Positions 9,437-21,045 of a DNA stretch of 64,000 nucleotides are shown piece by piece. Source of the stretch: Gemmatimonadota bacterium (lineage in GTDB: Bacteria > Gemmatimonadota > Gemmatimonadetes > Longimicrobiales > Gaopeijiaceae). The notes under the pieces are model-generated. The model was not told the DNA's origin. It searched no databases and saw only the letters and a program-made list of their open reading frames with translations. The position numbers and the translations under genes were made by a program. Position 1 is the stretch's first letter. The number at the start of each line of letters is the position of its first letter. The stretch covers positions 1 through 64,000 of the forward strand of contig JAJCZZ010000049.1 in NCBI GenBank assembly GCA_029262115.1. The letters are read 5' to 3'.

Positions 9437-10510
9437 ATGATGCCAGAGTTTGATTCCAAGATCTTCGACAGCGACGAGCTGTCTGAGCGCGAGCGTCAGG
9501 TGCTCGACGCTGTGATCCGTACGTTCGTCGATACGGCGGAGCCGGCGGGCAGTCGCACCGTGTCCCGTAGGCATGAGCTGGGCGTGTCGGCTGCAACGGT
9601 CCGGAACACGATGAGCGATCTCGAGGAGAAGGGGTACCTGTACCATCCCCACACCTCCGCGGGTCGCGTGCCGACAGATCTGGCCTACCGGTTCTTTGTC
9701 GATCGGCTGATGGAGCCCCTGACTCTATCTCGGCGCGAGCGCACGACCATCGCCCGAGAACTCGACGCTGGAGGCTCTTCCGCGGTGGAGAAGTTGGTCC
9801 GCCAGGCAGCCCAGGCGCTGGGTTTCATCTCGAACGAGTTGGGGTTGGCCATGGCTCCCCGCCTCGACGCGGCTGTCCTGGAGCGCATCGAGTTGATCCA
9901 GGTTTCGTCGAGCAAAGTCCTCCTTGTTGCCACGATCCACGGTGGCGTCGTGCGAACCGTTTACGTGGACCTGCCGGTCGAGGTGCCTCGCGACACGCTC
10001 CTGACCTTTTCGGTAGCGCTCAACGAGCGCTTGGGTGGGCTTTCGCTCGACGAGATCAGTCGCACGCTTCCCGAACGTTTGCGAGATGCGTATGCGGACG
10101 AGAGCGGCTCCAATCTCCTGAATGTCTTCATCCAGTCCGGCGCGGAGCTTTTCGACCTGGGGTTCCTGGACGCGTCGAGCCTCCACCTGGGGAGTGCCAG
10201 CGTCCTCGCGGCGCAGCCGGAATTCGAGAGCGGCGCCCGGTTGAAGGGTCTGATCGAACTCACGGACCGGCGGGACCTCCTGGCAGAAGCGGTGGGTAAC
10301 CGGAACCACAGTGGTAAACTCCGGATCACGATCGGTGAGGAGAATTCCTCATCTGAACTATCCGACTTCACGCTGGTCACCTCGGAGTACAGTGTCGGTG
10401 GCCTGAAGGGTGTGATCGGGGTGATCGGACCCACTCGAATGCCGTACGAGAAGGTCGTGGCGATCGTCGACTACACGTCCACCATGGTTTCTCGCATCCT
10501 CGACAGCTGA
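9437..10510 (+). CDS. hrcA: heat-inducible transcription repressor HrcA
   Basis: Repressor of class I heat-shock genes that binds CIRCE operators and is tuned by GroEL. The 357-residue protein starts with a winged helix (about residues 12-80, with SAATVRNTMSDLEEKGYL) and continues with the GAF-like HrcA domain and dimerisation region. ATG 9437 and ATG 9440 are both possible; GAAGG lies immediately upstream. I see no CIRCE inverted repeat before hrcA or before dnaJ, so its targets (probably groESL or dnaK elsewhere) are outside this operon. dnaJ follows after 33 bp. Confidence 0.95.
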   Translation: MMPEFDSKIFDSDELSERERQVLDAVIRTFVDTAEPAGSRTVSRRHELGVSAATVRNTMSDLEEKGYLYHPHTSAGRVPTDLAYRFFVDRLMEPLTLSRRERTTIARELDAGGSSAVEKLVRQAAQALGFISNELGLAMAPRLDAAVLERIELIQVSSSKVLLVATIHGGVVRTVYVDLPVEVPRDTLLTFSVALNERLGGLSLDEISRTLPERLRDAYADESGSNLLNVFIQSGAELFDLGFLDASSLHLGSASVLAAQPEFESGARLKGLIELTDRRDLLAEAVGNRNHSGKLRITIGEENSSSELSDFTLVTSEYSVGGLKGVIGVIGPTRMPYEKVVAIVDYTSTMVSRILDS

Positions 10511-12585
<2,075 letters not shown>

Positions 12586-12594
12586 CCCACCGGA

Positions 12595-13023
12595 TCAGCT
12601 CGCCGAATCGAGTTGCTCACGTGTGCGAGCTTCCGCAACGAGAAGCCGCCTCCACCGCGCGACGTCCCGACTGGAACGGTCGTCGACACGTCCAGCCATC
12701 CATCGCACGGAGTCTCGAACGCGCTGCGAGAGTCCGGGGGAGTGGGGAGTAGGGTCGGCGCTCGCCGGATCCCCCAGGACGGCCACCCAGGCTCTGGACG
12801 CGCCCAGCTCCTCCAGGGCGGATAGACCCTCCAGGGGGCCGGGGTGCAGGTCGAGCACGCGGAAGAGGCCGGGCTCCGACTCCAGCCGCGTTCGGACGCC
12901 CTCGGGAGTCAGTCGTCCGTCGTCCATATGGCGACGGAGGTGATCGGTCAGGTCGGCGAGAGGGAGCCCGGGAGCGGGGTCCTGGCGAAGGATCTGTTCG
13001 GCTGCGGAGACAATCGGGTCCAC
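12595..13023 (-). CDS. hypothetical protein with N-terminal helix-turn-helix-like region
   Basis: I do not recognise this protein. The minus frame is open from 13608 to 12595, but only the last 142 codons look protein-like. A GTG at 13023 with GGAGG four bases upstream (minus strand) is the best start; an ATG at 13161 is in frame but the added residues are Pro/Ser-rich low complexity. The N-terminal half (about residues 1-55) is a series of short helices ending in R-L-E-S-E-P-G-L-F-R, a pattern like small winged helices of the HARE-HTH type. The C-terminal half is Arg/Asp-rich and helical. It is the only minus-strand gene in the first 41 kb and is convergent with prmA. Confidence 0.55.
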   Translation of the reverse strand: MDPIVSAAEQILRQDPAPGLPLADLTDHLRRHMDDGRLTPEGVRTRLESEPGLFRVLDLHPGPLEGLSALEELGASRAWVAVLGDPASADPTPHSPGLSQRVRDSVRWMAGRVDDRSSRDVARWRRLLVAEARTREQLDSAS

Positions 13024-13281
13024 GGGTCCTCCGGGGTGGGGGGGAGGCTGGCTCTGTTTGAGAGTGGCGGGCGAAGCGGGAGGATCCGATGGCTGCGGGG
13101 GACGGAGCGTGGGCGATCTTCGACCCGTCCGAGCATGGGCTTCGTTTTGAGGCGATGGCATGGCCGTGGTTGGGCAGACCCATCGACGCATTGCGCCTTG
13201 CTCCATCCCTCCAACATGGTTGGGTGGGTGGGAACCACCGCGCGCGCGGCCCGCCACGCGACCCCGCCCCTCACCACACCT

Positions 13282-13647
13282 ATGAGACCTTTCCCGATGC
13301 GCCCGGAAGACTGCCTGTTCTGCAAGATCGCCCGCGGTGACGTTCCCGCCTCCCTGTGCCACTCCGGCGACGAGGTCGTTGCGTTCGACGACGTCAATCC
13401 ACAGGCTCCCGTCCACGTCCTCGTCATCCCTCGTGAGCACATCACGTCTCTCGAACACGCCCGGGACGATCACCGCTCGCTCCTCGGGGCGCTTCTCGTC
13501 GTCGCGCGCGACGTGGCTCGCACCAGGGGACTCGCCGAGAGCGGGTACCGAACCGTGATCAACATCGGCGACGATGGAGGTCAGAGCGTCCCCCATATCC
13601 ATGTTCACCTTCTGGGTGGACGCTCTCTCTCCTGGCCTCCCGGTTGA
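13282..13647 (+). CDS. HIT-family protein (HinT-like nucleotide hydrolase)
   Basis: Small histidine-triad protein of 121 residues; HinT-type members hydrolyse purine nucleotide phosphoramidates. The family features are CLFCKIARGDVPA near the N terminus, the central HVLVIPREH segment, and the catalytic triad HIHVHLLGG near the C terminus. ATG 13282 or ATG 13297 may be used; the latter begins right before the conserved part. The frame is open upstream to 12844, but that part is not protein-like. It heads a long plus-strand run after the minus-strand unknown gene. Confidence 0.92.
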   Translation: MRPFPMRPEDCLFCKIARGDVPASLCHSGDEVVAFDDVNPQAPVHVLVIPREHITSLEHARDDHRSLLGALLVVARDVARTRGLAESGYRTVINIGDDGGQSVPHIHVHLLGGRSLSWPPG

Positions 13648-13670
13648 CCAACGGCGGGTGGCCCGGCCCG

Positions 13671-13709
13671 TTGACCCTCTCGACGCGCACGGGGTAGCTT
13701 CCGACCCCG
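13671..13709 (+). promoter_or_regulatory. candidate promoter and inverted repeat upstream of yqeY
   Basis: TTGACC at 13671-13676 is followed after 18 bases by TAGCTT at 13695-13700, a reasonable vegetative-type promoter placed about 70 bp before the GTG of yqeY. The repeat CGGGGT (13690-13695)/ACCCCG (13704-13709) overlaps the -10 region and the expected start of transcription and could be an operator. A further inverted repeat CAACGG/CCGTTG spans 13649-13673 just after the HIT gene. This is assigned by eye only. Confidence 0.45.
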
Positions 13710-13767
13710 CCTACGGTCCACCGTGGGAAGGGAAAGCCCGACACCGTCGACGAGCCGAGTTACGAAC

Positions 13768-14211
13768 GTGACCAGTGAACTGAAGTCTCGCATCCAGTCC
13801 GACTTGAATGCCGCACGCAAGGCGCGGGACAAGCACCGCACGCTGGTTCTGGGCACGGCTCTTTCGGAGATCCGTAACAAGGAAATCGACGGTCGGGTCG
13901 ACCTCGACGACGACGGTGTGGTGCAGGTGTTGGCCAAGGCCATCAAGCAGCGACGTGACGCGGCCACGCAGTTCACGGACGCGGGTCGTGACGACCTCGC
14001 CTCGGTCGAGGTTGCGCAAGCCGACGTGCTCGAGGCGTATCTCCCGGAAGGCCTGTCCGAGGACGAAGTCCGCCAGATCGTGCGCGACCTGATCGCGGGC
14101 GGCGCGACACAGATGGGGGCGATCATGGGCGGGCTGATGCCCAAGATCCGCGGGCGCTTCGACGGAAAAGAGGCCAACCGAATCGTTCGGGACGTTCTCG
14201 GAGAGGTCTGA
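13768..14211 (+). CDS. GatB/YqeY domain-containing protein
   Basis: Stand-alone YqeY protein (147 residues), related to the tRNA-binding tail of GatB in the tRNA-dependent amidotransferase. Its exact function is not settled. The sequence shows the two helical subdomains, with LGTALSEIRNKEID near the start, EAYLPEGLSEDEV in the middle and MGAIMGGLMPKIRGRFDGK near the end. GTG 13768 is chosen because the family begins right at this point (SELKSRIQSDLNAARKARDK); the frame reaches GTG 13723 without family similarity. It is followed by mutS2 after four bases. Confidence 0.9.
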   Translation: MTSELKSRIQSDLNAARKARDKHRTLVLGTALSEIRNKEIDGRVDLDDDGVVQVLAKAIKQRRDAATQFTDAGRDDLASVEVAQADVLEAYLPEGLSEDEVRQIVRDLIAGGATQMGAIMGGLMPKIRGRFDGKEANRIVRDVLGEV

Positions 14212-14215
14212 GAGG

Positions 14216-16636
14216 ATGCCGGCCGAGTCGCGGATTGCGGCCGGTCGCGGCGGTACGGATCCGCACCGAGGTTTGGTCAGCGACCACGCTCTCGCGGTCT
14301 TCGAGTTCGGGCGGGTCCTCGATCGCGTGGCAGAGCGAGCCGCCTCGGACGCGGGCAAGCGGCGCATCCGCTCCCTGGTGCCGACGAGCGATCTGGCTGC
14401 CGCGCGCCGCGAGCTCGCGCGCGTGGCGGCCGTAATCGACTTCGCGGACGACAAGCCCGCTTGGGGCCTGCCGCCCATCCCGGATGTGGACGCCGCCCTC
14501 CGAGCACTCGCGCCCGAGGGGGCGGTCCTGGAGCCGATCCAGCTTCACCGCCTGGGGGTCCTGCTGACGTCGTCCCGTGTCCTGTCCCAGGAGATGGATA
14601 CGCGGGATGGCGACTATGCCACGCTCCTGTCGATCCGTGAACGATTGATCTCGGACAGAAGCCTCGAGGGCGCCATCGAGCGGGCGGTCGATAGCGAGGG
14701 CGCGGTCCTGGACAAGGCGTCCAAAGAGCTGCGTTCGATTCGCAATCGGCTGCGGGGCGCGCATTCGCGGGTGGTGCGCCAACTCGAAACGTACATGCGG
14801 ACGTTGGACGAACGCTTCGTCGTCTCGGACGGGTCGGTCACCGTCCGCGATGGACGGTACGTGATTCCGGTCCGGCGCGAGGGCAAGGGGGCGGTCGGGG
14901 GCATCGTGCACGACGAGTCCCAGTCGGGGGCGACGCTCTTCATCGAGCCTCCCGTGGCCATTGAACTCATGAACCAACTGCGTGACCTGGAGCGGGAAGA
15001 GCGCCGTGAGATTCGACGGGTTCTCGGTGATCTGACCGCCCGCCTCGCGCCCTCACGGACCGCCCTGGTGGGCGCGTTCGACGCGCTGGTCGACTTCGAT
15101 TCGCTGTTTGCCCGCGCCCGGACCGCGAACGCCTGGCGAGCCACCGTGCCCGAACTCGTGCAGAGCGGGGGAGTTGGTCTCCGACTCGTTCAGGCTCGGC
15201 ATCCGCTTCTCCTGGAAGCCGGCGATCACGGGAGCGTGGTGCCGTATGACCTCGAGATCCTCGGGGACGAACGCGCCCTGGTGATTTCAGGACCGAACAC
15301 GGGCGGCAAGAGCGTTTTCTTGAAGGCAACCGGTCTGATCGCGGCCCTCGCCCAGAGTGGCGTGGTGCCACCCGTGCACGCCGGAACCAGACTTCCCGTC
15401 TTCTCCACCTTCTTCGCCGATATCGGCGACGAGCAGTCCATCGCCCAGAGCCTCTCCACCTTCTCGGCGCACCTCGCGAACCTCAAGACGATCGTCGAGC
15501 AGGCGGACGGTGGCTCCCTGGTGTTGATCGACGAGATGGGGACGGGCACCGACCCAGCCGAGGGCGCGGCCCTGGCCCGGGCGGTGCTGGAGGAGCTCGT
15601 CCAACGCGGTGCGCTCACGATCGTCTCCTCCCACCTCGGCGACCTCAAGCGCCTGGATGAGGAGGGGAGCGCCATCGTGAATGCGTCGCTGCAGTTCGAT
15701 TCGGTGCGGATGGAGCCCACCTACCAGCTCGCGAAGGGACGCCCCGGCCGGAGCTACGGGCTCGCGATCGCCCGGCGTCTCGGCTTCCCAGAACACGTGG
15801 TGGACCGAGCCGAGGCCTATCGGAACGGGGACGAGGTGAATCTGGACGAGCTCCTGGGTCGCCTCGGGGAGCGGGAATCGGAAGCGGCGCGGCTGGTTGC
15901 CGATCTGGCGCGCGAGCAGGAGCGCACGGCTCGACTCCAGGCCGATCTGGACGCGCGTGAGGCGGCGCTCCGAGAGGAAGAGAGGACCGCGTCCGAGAGG
16001 GCCCGAGAGGAAGCACGGCGAGAGCTTCTCGACGCGCGCACCGAGGTGGAGAGGGCGATCGAAGAGGTACGGGCAGCGGGTACGGACGCCGTGGCGAAGG
16101 CGAGCCAGAGTGCCCGCAGGAGAGTGGAGGAGGCCGCGCGGAGGCGACAACCCGACCGACCACGGCGGTCGAACGTGTCGTCGGCTTCCTTCGCCCTCGG
16201 GGACCGGGTTCAGGTGCGCGCGACCGGCGCCAAGGGCCATGTGATCGAAGTCAGGGGCCGGCGCGTCGTCGTCGAGGCGGGTTCTTTGCGTATCGAAGTA
16301 CCTGCCGAGGATCTGGTGCGCCTCCAGGACGCCTCGGAAGCGGGCGCGGATCGGGGCAGGGGCGGTGGGTGGACGGGGCCCGTGCTGGAACAGGCCCACC
16401 TGGAGGTGGATCTGAGGGGCCTTCGCGTAGACCAGGTGGATCTCGAACTCCCGAGGGCGCTCGACCGCGCGCTCATCGACGACCTTGCGGATCTTCGCAT
16501 CATACACGGGAAAGGGACGGGGGCGCTTCGGCAACGGGTGGGAGAACTCCTGGATCTCGATCCGCGGGTACGCGATCACCGGATGGGGGGCGTGACGGAG
16601 GGAGGGTCGGGCGTGACCGTGGCGATCTTCCGGTGA
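14216..16636 (+). CDS. mutS2: endonuclease MutS2
   Basis: MutS2 binds branched DNA and collided ribosomes and limits homologous recombination. The 806 residues comprise MutS core and lever domains, the ATPase with Walker A GPNTGGKS at 359-366 and Walker B LVLIDEMGTGTDP, a long charged coiled region (about 530-650), a KOW-like segment (FALGDRVQVRATGAKGHV), and the C-terminal Smr nuclease domain (about 725-806, with VDLRGL and IIHGKGTGALR). MutS mismatch-binding domain I is absent, as expected. It starts four bases after yqeY and is followed by dnaG. Confidence 0.95.
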   Translation: MPAESRIAAGRGGTDPHRGLVSDHALAVFEFGRVLDRVAERAASDAGKRRIRSLVPTSDLAAARRELARVAAVIDFADDKPAWGLPPIPDVDAALRALAPEGAVLEPIQLHRLGVLLTSSRVLSQEMDTRDGDYATLLSIRERLISDRSLEGAIERAVDSEGAVLDKASKELRSIRNRLRGAHSRVVRQLETYMRTLDERFVVSDGSVTVRDGRYVIPVRREGKGAVGGIVHDESQSGATLFIEPPVAIELMNQLRDLEREERREIRRVLGDLTARLAPSRTALVGAFDALVDFDSLFARARTANAWRATVPELVQSGGVGLRLVQARHPLLLEAGDHGSVVPYDLEILGDERALVISGPNTGGKSVFLKATGLIAALAQSGVVPPVHAGTRLPVFSTFFADIGDEQSIAQSLSTFSAHLANLKTIVEQADGGSLVLIDEMGTGTDPAEGAALARAVLEELVQRGALTIVSSHLGDLKRLDEEGSAIVNASLQFDSVRMEPTYQLAKGRPGRSYGLAIARRLGFPEHVVDRAEAYRNGDEVNLDELLGRLGERESEAARLVADLAREQERTARLQADLDAREAALREEERTASERAREEARRELLDARTEVERAIEEVRAAGTDAVAKASQSARRRVEEAARRRQPDRPRRSNVSSASFALGDRVQVRATGAKGHVIEVRGRRVVVEAGSLRIEVPAEDLVRLQDASEAGADRGRGGGWTGPVLEQAHLEVDLRGLRVDQVDLELPRALDRALIDDLADLRIIHGKGTGALRQRVGELLDLDPRVRDHRMGGVTEGGSGVTVAIFR

Positions 16637-16643
16637 CTCGTCC

Positions 16644-18461
16644 ATGATTCCCGACGACGTGGTGGAGGAGGTCCGTGCCCGCGCGGATATCGTGGACGTC
16701 ATCGGCGAATTCGTCGAGTTGAAGAAGGCCGGACGCGAGTTCAAGGCCAACTGCCCGTTCCACGAAGAACGGACGCCATCGTTCTACGTGGTGCCCGACA
16801 AGGGCTTCTACAAGTGCTTCGGATGCGCCAAGTCCGGAGACGTCTTTTCGTTTGTCATGGAGAAGACCGGCCTGGACTTCGTCGAAGCCGTGAAACACGT
16901 GGCGGGCAGATCGGGTGTGGAGGTCAGGGAAGTCAAGCGCGACAACCCCGAAGAAGACCCCCACAGACCGCTCTACGAGTTGAACGCGTTCGCGCGCGAC
17001 TGGTTTGGTCAGCAGCTCGTCGACGAGAACGAAGGACGGGTCGCGCGGGAGTACCTCGAGGGGCGCGGCATCGACGCGGACACCGCCGAACGGTTCGGGC
17101 TCGGTTGGGCTCCGGATGAATGGAGGGCGCTCCGCGACGCCGCCGCGAAGCACGGCATTGGCGACGCGCTGATGGAGGAGGCCGGCCTCCTGAGTCGGAG
17201 CGAGCGGTCGCCCGAGCCCTACGACAAGTTCCGTGGTCGGATCATCTTCCCCATCGAGGCCATGTCGGGGAAAGTGGTCGCCTTCGGCGGCCGGATCCTG
17301 GCGGACCGGAGCGACGCACCGAAGTACCTGAATTCGCCGGAGACGCCCATCTACCACAAGGGCCAGCTCCTGTACGGCCTGCGCTGGGCTCGTCACGCCA
17401 TCCGCCTCGACGACTGCGTGCTCGTCGTTGAGGGCTACATGGATCTGGTGGCGCTTGCGGCGCACGGATTCGAGAACGTCGTGGCCACTCTGGGTACCGC
17501 GTTGACGGAGGAGCACGCGCGCCTGGTGTCGCGGTATACCAAACGGGTCCTGCTGCTCTTCGACTCGGACGCCGCCGGACTCAAGGCCACGTTTCGCGCC
17601 GGAGACACCCTGCTGGAGGCGTCGCTCCACCCCGCGGTGGTCACCCTCCCACCTGGTGAGGATCCCGACACGCTCGTCAGGACGAAGGGAGCGGATACGC
17701 TACGAGGCCACCTCGACGATGCTGTGGACGTCCTCGACCGCAAGCTGCAGATTCTCGACGAGCGGGCGTACTTCGACTCGATCGAGCGCACGCGCTCGGC
17801 CGTGGATCGCCTCCTGCCCACGCTCCGTGCCGCCGCCGACCCGACCCTTCGCGATATCTACGTGAAGAAGGTGGCGGACCGAACGGGCGTCCGTCGGGAG
17901 ACGCTCGAGGCGGAACTGGCCCGCGCGGGGCCCGCCGTCCCGCGGCCCCGGCACGATACGGGTCGAGCACCTCGAGCGGCGTCCAGCGCTCGCCTGCCAC
18001 GCATGGGTGCGGAGCGAGCTCTGCTACAGATTCTCCTCCGCGCGCCTGAATTCTTCGACCGTGCGATGGAGCGTGTGGGGCCCGGGGACTTTGTCGATCC
18101 GGTGTACCGCGCCATCTTTGAGGCGCTCCTGGATGAACCGGAGCTGCGCGCGCCGACACCCTCCATGGACGAGACGACGGCCGCGAGGCTCCACGAACTC
18201 CTCGATGACGACGAGGAGATCGCCCACGCCGGTCGGGCCTTTGACGACACGGTCAGTCGGGTACGGGTGGCAGCGCTCGACCGCCGCCTACAGGATATCG
18301 ACCGCCGGATCGCCGACGCCGTCGGCGAGGACACCAAGCGCGAACTGACCGAAGAAAAACTCCGGCTCTCTCGGGAGCGCCGGGAGTTGGCGCCGGACGA
18401 CTGGACCACGACCGCACGACGCCTCAAGGACGACCCCAACAACAACGACGGGAACCGATGA
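16644..18461 (+). CDS. dnaG: DNA primase DnaG
   Basis: Synthesises RNA primers at the replication fork. The 605 residues show the CHC2 zinc finger with ligands C37, H40, C58 and C61, the RNA polymerase domain, the TOPRIM motifs VEGYMDL and LLFDSDAAGLKA, and a C-terminal helicase-binding domain after a Pro/Arg-rich linker (about residues 430-455). A start at ATG 16644 lies seven bases after mutS2. The end overlaps the zinc-ribbon gene by 4 bp. rpoD, the usual neighbour of dnaG, is not here. Confidence 0.97.
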   Translation: MIPDDVVEEVRARADIVDVIGEFVELKKAGREFKANCPFHEERTPSFYVVPDKGFYKCFGCAKSGDVFSFVMEKTGLDFVEAVKHVAGRSGVEVREVKRDNPEEDPHRPLYELNAFARDWFGQQLVDENEGRVAREYLEGRGIDADTAERFGLGWAPDEWRALRDAAAKHGIGDALMEEAGLLSRSERSPEPYDKFRGRIIFPIEAMSGKVVAFGGRILADRSDAPKYLNSPETPIYHKGQLLYGLRWARHAIRLDDCVLVVEGYMDLVALAAHGFENVVATLGTALTEEHARLVSRYTKRVLLLFDSDAAGLKATFRAGDTLLEASLHPAVVTLPPGEDPDTLVRTKGADTLRGHLDDAVDVLDRKLQILDERAYFDSIERTRSAVDRLLPTLRAAADPTLRDIYVKKVADRTGVRRETLEAELARAGPAVPRPRHDTGRAPRAASSARLPRMGAERALLQILLRAPEFFDRAMERVGPGDFVDPVYRAIFEALLDEPELRAPTPSMDETTAARLHELLDDDEEIAHAGRAFDDTVSRVRVAALDRRLQDIDRRIADAVGEDTKRELTEEKLRLSRERRELAPDDWTTTARRLKDDPNNNDGNR

Positions 18462-19291
18462 CGGAGCAGACCCGCAGCGCCCTCAAGAAGCTACAGACGT
18501 TGGACACCCGCATCGTGGATGTGCGCGACGAGGTCCGTGCGTTCGACCCCCTTTTCGAGGAGGTCGAGAAGCCGGCGCTGGTCCTGGAGAGCGAGTTGGA
18601 GACCACCAGGAAGCGTCTCAAGGAGATGCGCTTGGAGGAGCGTCGCCTGGAGCTTTCGGTCGACGAGAAGCAGGAGCGGGTCAAAAAGCTCGAGGACCGC
18701 CTGGGCTCCGTGCGCAACCTCCGCGAAGAAGCCGCGACCAGCGCGGAACTCGACATGGTCCGTCGCGCCCTGCAGAGCGACGAGCAGGAAGTCTACACGG
18801 TCATGGATCAGATCCGGAAACTCTCGGACCGGGAGGAGGAACTGGCTGCCGGGTTCGCGGAGGCGGACGCACAGGTGGGTCCGGCACGAGACGAACTCCT
18901 GGCCCAGCGAGACGCGGTCAAGAAGCAGCTCGCGGAACTCGAGCGACAGCGCACGGAGTTCTCCGACATGCTCGCCGCGGGTGAGCTTCGGATCTACGAC
19001 AGCATCCGGGGAGGCGGGCGGCGCGTCGCGGTTTCCGATCTGACCGATGACGGAGCGTGCAGCAACTGCTACGGCATCGTCCCCCTCCAGATACAGAACG
19101 AGATCCGCCACGGGACGGCGCTGATTCGCTGCGAGGCCTGCGGTGTGATCCTTTCGGCTCCCGATCCGGTTTCTGAAGAAGTGGACGAGGCCGAGTCGGC
19201 AGATCGTGGATCCTCAGATACCGAGGCGGACGAGGATGGCGGCGCCGCCGACGCGGACGCCACGAAAGGGGATCCGCTGGTCGAAGGGTGA
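18458..19291 (+). CDS. coiled-coil zinc-ribbon protein (CdsZ/DUF164-type)
   Basis: The 277-residue protein has a long coiled coil (about residues 1-180, heptads of Leu, Glu, Arg) followed by a C4 zinc ribbon with CSNC and CEAC pairs and an acidic low-complexity tail. This architecture fits the PF02591 family (nucleic-acid-binding C4-type zinc ribbon, CdsZ). Family members are proposed to act in translation-related quality control or RNA binding, but function here is not shown. The ATG overlaps the dnaG stop, and its own stop overlaps the recJ GTG, so it belongs to a replication/repair operon. Confidence 0.82.
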   Translation: MTEQTRSALKKLQTLDTRIVDVRDEVRAFDPLFEEVEKPALVLESELETTRKRLKEMRLEERRLELSVDEKQERVKKLEDRLGSVRNLREEAATSAELDMVRRALQSDEQEVYTVMDQIRKLSDREEELAAGFAEADAQVGPARDELLAQRDAVKKQLAELERQRTEFSDMLAAGELRIYDSIRGGGRRVAVSDLTDDGACSNCYGIVPLQIQNEIRHGTALIRCEACGVILSAPDPVSEEVDEAESADRGSSDTEADEDGGAADADATKGDPLVEG

Positions 19292-21045
19292 CACCCGGCT
19301 CGGCCGCGAGAGGGCGAGTGTACCCGCCGCCTCCCGTTCCGCGGTGGGCGTATCACGAGACGCCGTCGTCGGAGTCCGTGGAGGCACTCCACCGTGAATT
19401 GAGGCTACCGTCCGCCATGTGCTCCGTGTTGGCGGTCCGTGGACTGGCCGATCCCGACGCCGCCAAGCGCTTTCTCCGACCCCGCATCGAGCACCTCTGT
19501 AACCCGGAGCTCCTGGCGGACGGTCGTGGGGCGGCAGCCCGAATCGCGCGGGCGATCCGAGGGGGCGAGACCATACTCGTTCACGGCGACTACGATGTGG
19601 ACGGCATCTGTGCGGCGGCAATTTACACGCGGTGGCTCCGCCGACTCGGTGGTACGGTGGTTCCGTTCGTGCCGCATCGGCTCCGCGACGGCTACGACTT
19701 CTCGGCCGCCGGACTGGCGGCCGTCGACCGGGCCGGAGCCACCCTCGTCCTGACCGCCGACTGCGGCACCGTCGCGGCCGGCCCGGTACGCACCGCGCGA
19801 GACCGCGGGGTCGACGTCATCGTCACCGATCACCACACGGTGGGTGAGAACCCGGCCCCGGCATCCTACCTGGTCAACCCGCAGCGGGCCGACTGCGCCT
19901 ATCCGCACAAGGGTCTCTGCGGGGCGGGGGTGGCGTTCAAGGTGTGCCAGTTGGTTGCGGACGCGGTCGGAGTGTCAAGGGACGGTCTTCTCGACTACCT
20001 CGACCTGGTCGCCCTGGCCACTGTAGCCGACCTCGTACCGCTCCGGGACGAAAATCGCGTCCTCGTCAAGCATGGGCTCCGTCGGTTCGACGGGACCAAG
20101 ATACCCGGTGTGGCGGCGCTCCTCCGCGTATCGGAGGTCGACGCCGTGACCGTCACGGCCGGGGCTCTGGGTTTTCGAGTGGCTCCGCGTATCAACGCCG
20201 CAGGGCGGGTGGGAGAGTCGGCCGACGCGCTGCGCCTCCTCCTGACGGACGACGCACGTGAGGCGGAATCGCTCGCCCGCGCCCTGGACGACATCAACCG
20301 GATCCGCCAGGACGAGGACCGGAAGACACTCGACCAGGCGCTCGCCCAGCTGGCCGAGACCTTCGATCCCGAACGTGATTGCGCGGTCGTCCTGGCCGCT
20401 GAAGGATGGCACCCCGGGGTCATCGGCATCGTCGCCTCCCGCATCGTTGAGCGCGTCCACCGGCCCACCGTGCTGATCGCCCTGGACGGAGAGCGGGGGC
20501 GGGGCAGCGCCCGCTCGATTCCAGGATTCCATCTGTACGACGCGCTCTCCGCCTGTGCCGGCTACCTCGGGCGGTTCGGCGGGCACCGGCAGGCGGCCGG
20601 GATGGATATCGCGTGGAATATGATCGACGACTTCCGAGTGGCATTCGACCGCGAAGCGCGCCTCCGTCTCGCGTCGGACGACCTCCGGCCCACGCTTCGC
20701 GTCGACGCGCGGTTGGCTCCTGGCGAAGCCGATCTCGATCTGGTCCATTGGCTCGAGTATCTCGGCCCGCACGGGATCGGGAATCCGCGACCGATTTTCC
20801 TCATGCCGGGTGTATCGGTATCGGGCCCCCGCCGCGTGGGCCAGGGTCACTTGAAGGCCTCGCTGCGCGCGGACGGGTGTCCGCCCGTGGATGCCATCGG
20901 CTTCGGAATGGTGGACCGCTACGAACTGGACGAATTGGGGACGGGGCCGCGCGATGCGCTGGTGAGGCTGGAGCGGAACGAGTGGCGGGGGGTGGTGCGG
21001 CTCCAGGCGCAATTGGTGGATCTCCGGACGCCGCAACAGGCATGA
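19288..21045 (+). CDS. recJ: single-stranded-DNA-specific 5'-3' exonuclease RecJ
   Basis: Exonuclease for recombination and repair. The 585 residues have the DHH-superfamily metal-binding motifs, with GDYDVDG near residue 99 and D181-H182-H183 in VTDHHTVG, then the DHHA1 nucleic-acid-binding domain with GRGSARS and FGGHRQAAG and a C-terminal OB-like domain. GTG 19288 overlaps the stop of the zinc-ribbon gene. The protein starts slightly longer than the conserved core, with a Pro-rich lead. It overlaps rsmD by 4 bp. Confidence 0.95.
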   Translation: MTPGSAARGRVYPPPPVPRWAYHETPSSESVEALHRELRLPSAMCSVLAVRGLADPDAAKRFLRPRIEHLCNPELLADGRGAAARIARAIRGGETILVHGDYDVDGICAAAIYTRWLRRLGGTVVPFVPHRLRDGYDFSAAGLAAVDRAGATLVLTADCGTVAAGPVRTARDRGVDVIVTDHHTVGENPAPASYLVNPQRADCAYPHKGLCGAGVAFKVCQLVADAVGVSRDGLLDYLDLVALATVADLVPLRDENRVLVKHGLRRFDGTKIPGVAALLRVSEVDAVTVTAGALGFRVAPRINAAGRVGESADALRLLLTDDAREAESLARALDDINRIRQDEDRKTLDQALAQLAETFDPERDCAVVLAAEGWHPGVIGIVASRIVERVHRPTVLIALDGERGRGSARSIPGFHLYDALSACAGYLGRFGGHRQAAGMDIAWNMIDDFRVAFDREARLRLASDDLRPTLRVDARLAPGEADLDLVHWLEYLGPHGIGNPRPIFLMPGVSVSGPRRVGQGHLKASLRADGCPPVDAIGFGMVDRYELDELGTGPRDALVRLERNEWRGVVRLQAQLVDLRTPQQA

